A program made the translations under genes and the position numbers. From Treponema sp. (GTDB lineage Bacteria > Spirochaetota > Spirochaetia > Treponematales > Breznakiellaceae): DNA of 34,206 nt. Location of the stretch: the NCBI GenBank assembly GCA_031283105.1, contig JAITCL010000123.1:1-34206 (forward strand), in the 5' to 3' direction. Positions 33,721 to 34,206 of this stretch are shown here, in pieces (position 1 is the stretch's first letter; each line of letters begins with the position of its first letter). The notes beneath the pieces were generated by a model. That model was not told the origin of the DNA. It was given only the letters and a program-made list of their open reading frames with translations, and searched no databases.

Positions 33721-33960
33721 TTAAAATTGAAGGTCTTCTGGATTTATTTTTTGAATTACTGAATTATCAATTTGATCAATATACTCTTTGTAAAAAGCGT
33801 ACCTCGGGTCTTTTTGAGTAAGTATATTTGGATTGTCTTTTTTTGCATCTTCTAATAGTTTATATAAATCTGGATTGTCTTTTTTAAGACTTTTAAACAG
33901 TTTTTCTGGTAATTCATCGTTTTTCTTTTTATCATCGTTCTTTTTTTCTTCTTCGGTCAT
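33721..33960 (-). CDS. Small highly charged protein (79 aa)
   Basis: Begins MTEEEKKNDDKKKNDELPEK and contains LFKSLKKDNPDLYKLLEDAKKDNPNI, with a DNP repeat. No membrane segment. A textbook AAGGAGG stands 6 bases before the ATG, a near-consensus promoter lies at 34040-34068, and a terminator follows, so this is a complete single-gene unit. The function is unknown. The A+T-rich, Lys/Asn-rich coding differs from the GC-rich housekeeping genes, suggesting transfer. Confidence 0.75.
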   Translation of the reverse strand: MTEEEKKNDDKKKNDELPEKLFKSLKKDNPDLYKLLEDAKKDNPNILTQKDPRYAFYKEYIDQIDNSVIQKINPEDLQF

Positions 33961-34039
33961 TTTTAACCTCCTTCCTAAGATAAATTAGCACATTAATTGG
34001 GAAAAGTAAAGGCGGCGCAATAACACCGCCCTTATGCAC

Positions 34040-34068
34040 ATTATATAGCACCGACCTATTACATTCAA
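34040..34068 (-). promoter_or_regulatory. Promoter of the 79-residue gene
   Basis: TTGAAT (34068-34063), a 17-base spacer and TATAAT (34045-34040). The -35 overlaps the stop codon of the upstream partial gene. The leader of about 70 bases includes a GGCGG/CCGCC stem. Confidence 0.7.
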
Positions 34069-34206
34069 TAGAAACTCGGAGTATAAGCTTTGTAAACAAA
34101 ATCCAAAATATATTGAGTGGTTTCAAAATTTTTGGCATTATAACGCACCTTCAAATTATTAAAACAATTCAAGGTAACTTCCGTATAAAATTCCAACATA
34201 TTGGTA
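34065..34206 (-). CDS. C-terminal end of an unknown protein (cut by window edge)
   Basis: The open frame from the edge gives 46 residues, including MLEFYTEVTLNCFNNLKVRY and TTQYILDFVYKAYTPSFY, then a stop at 34067-34065. Composition is protein-like (aromatic, Asn-rich). No start is in the window, so the family cannot be judged. Confidence 0.55.
   Translation of the reverse strand, partial: TNMLEFYTEVTLNCFNNLKVRYNAKNFETTQYILDFVYKAYTPSFY

Noticed and set aside
33932-34138. 68-codon minus-strand frame
   Set aside because: Overlaps the well-supported 79-residue gene and the better partial frame at 34065-34206, and crosses the promoter.
1-34206. CRISPR arrays, tRNA and rRNA genes
   Set aside because: No regularly spaced repeats and no tRNA T-loop or rRNA signatures were seen on either strand by eye.

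Overview
The window looks like chromosomal DNA from a spirochete, most likely a Treponema-type organism of medium G+C content. This is judged from gene order (tuf heading the S10 genes, no fusA between rpsG and tuf), the style of the ribosomal proteins, a long B12-dependent ribonucleotide reductase, and several Treponema-like envelope proteins. The genus is an inference; no search was run.

Layout: (1) 1-2577: start of ribonuclease Y (minus strand, cut by the window edge), then a divergent two-gene exported operon (helical-repeat protein and LysM protein). (2) 2580-19846, all minus strand: one long translation-gene array read from high to low coordinates: rpsL-rpsG, tuf, rpsJ-rplC-rplD-rplW-rplB-rpsS-rplV-rpsC-rplP-rpmC-rpsQ-rplN-rplX-rplE-rpsZ-rpsH-rplF-rplR-rpsE-rpmD-rplO-secY-rpmJ-rpsM-rpsK-rpsD-rpoA-rplQ, a small zinc-ribbon gene and a Nudix hydrolase. 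Spacers are mostly 0-25 bases. The exceptions carry structured DNA: three related two-hairpin elements and a 77-base tandem duplication. (3) 19991-20835: a RelE-type toxin and a short antitoxin, lying between two copies of a palindromic interspersed repeat. (4) 20887-24594: class II ribonucleotide reductase nrdJ. (5) 24595-25520: about 0.9 kb with no credible gene but dense in inverted repeats and hairpins, a candidate small mobile element and/or structured RNA. (6) 25521-29760: envelope genes (single-pass membrane protein, proline-rich TPR lipoprotein, Wzi-like outer-membrane barrel) around a small minus-strand DUF2335 cluster. (7) 29806-33101: nifS-nifU type Fe-S assembly genes (minus), a small exported protein and tatD. 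(8) 33102-34206: an A+T-rich accessory tail. The 3' end of tatD is duplicated 492 bases downstream, bracketing a 47-codon gene with a strong promoter and ribosome binding site. Then come the likely original tatD terminator, a complete small minus-strand transcription unit (79 aa), and the end of another gene cut by the window edge.

The most unusual signals are the tatD 3'-end duplication with its small cargo gene, the two-hairpin intercistronic elements inside the ribosomal operon, the hairpin-rich region upstream of nrdJ, the repeat-bracketed toxin-antitoxin pair whose antitoxin has no DNA-binding domain, and several accessory genes whose promoters lie so close to the start codon that the mRNAs should be leaderless.
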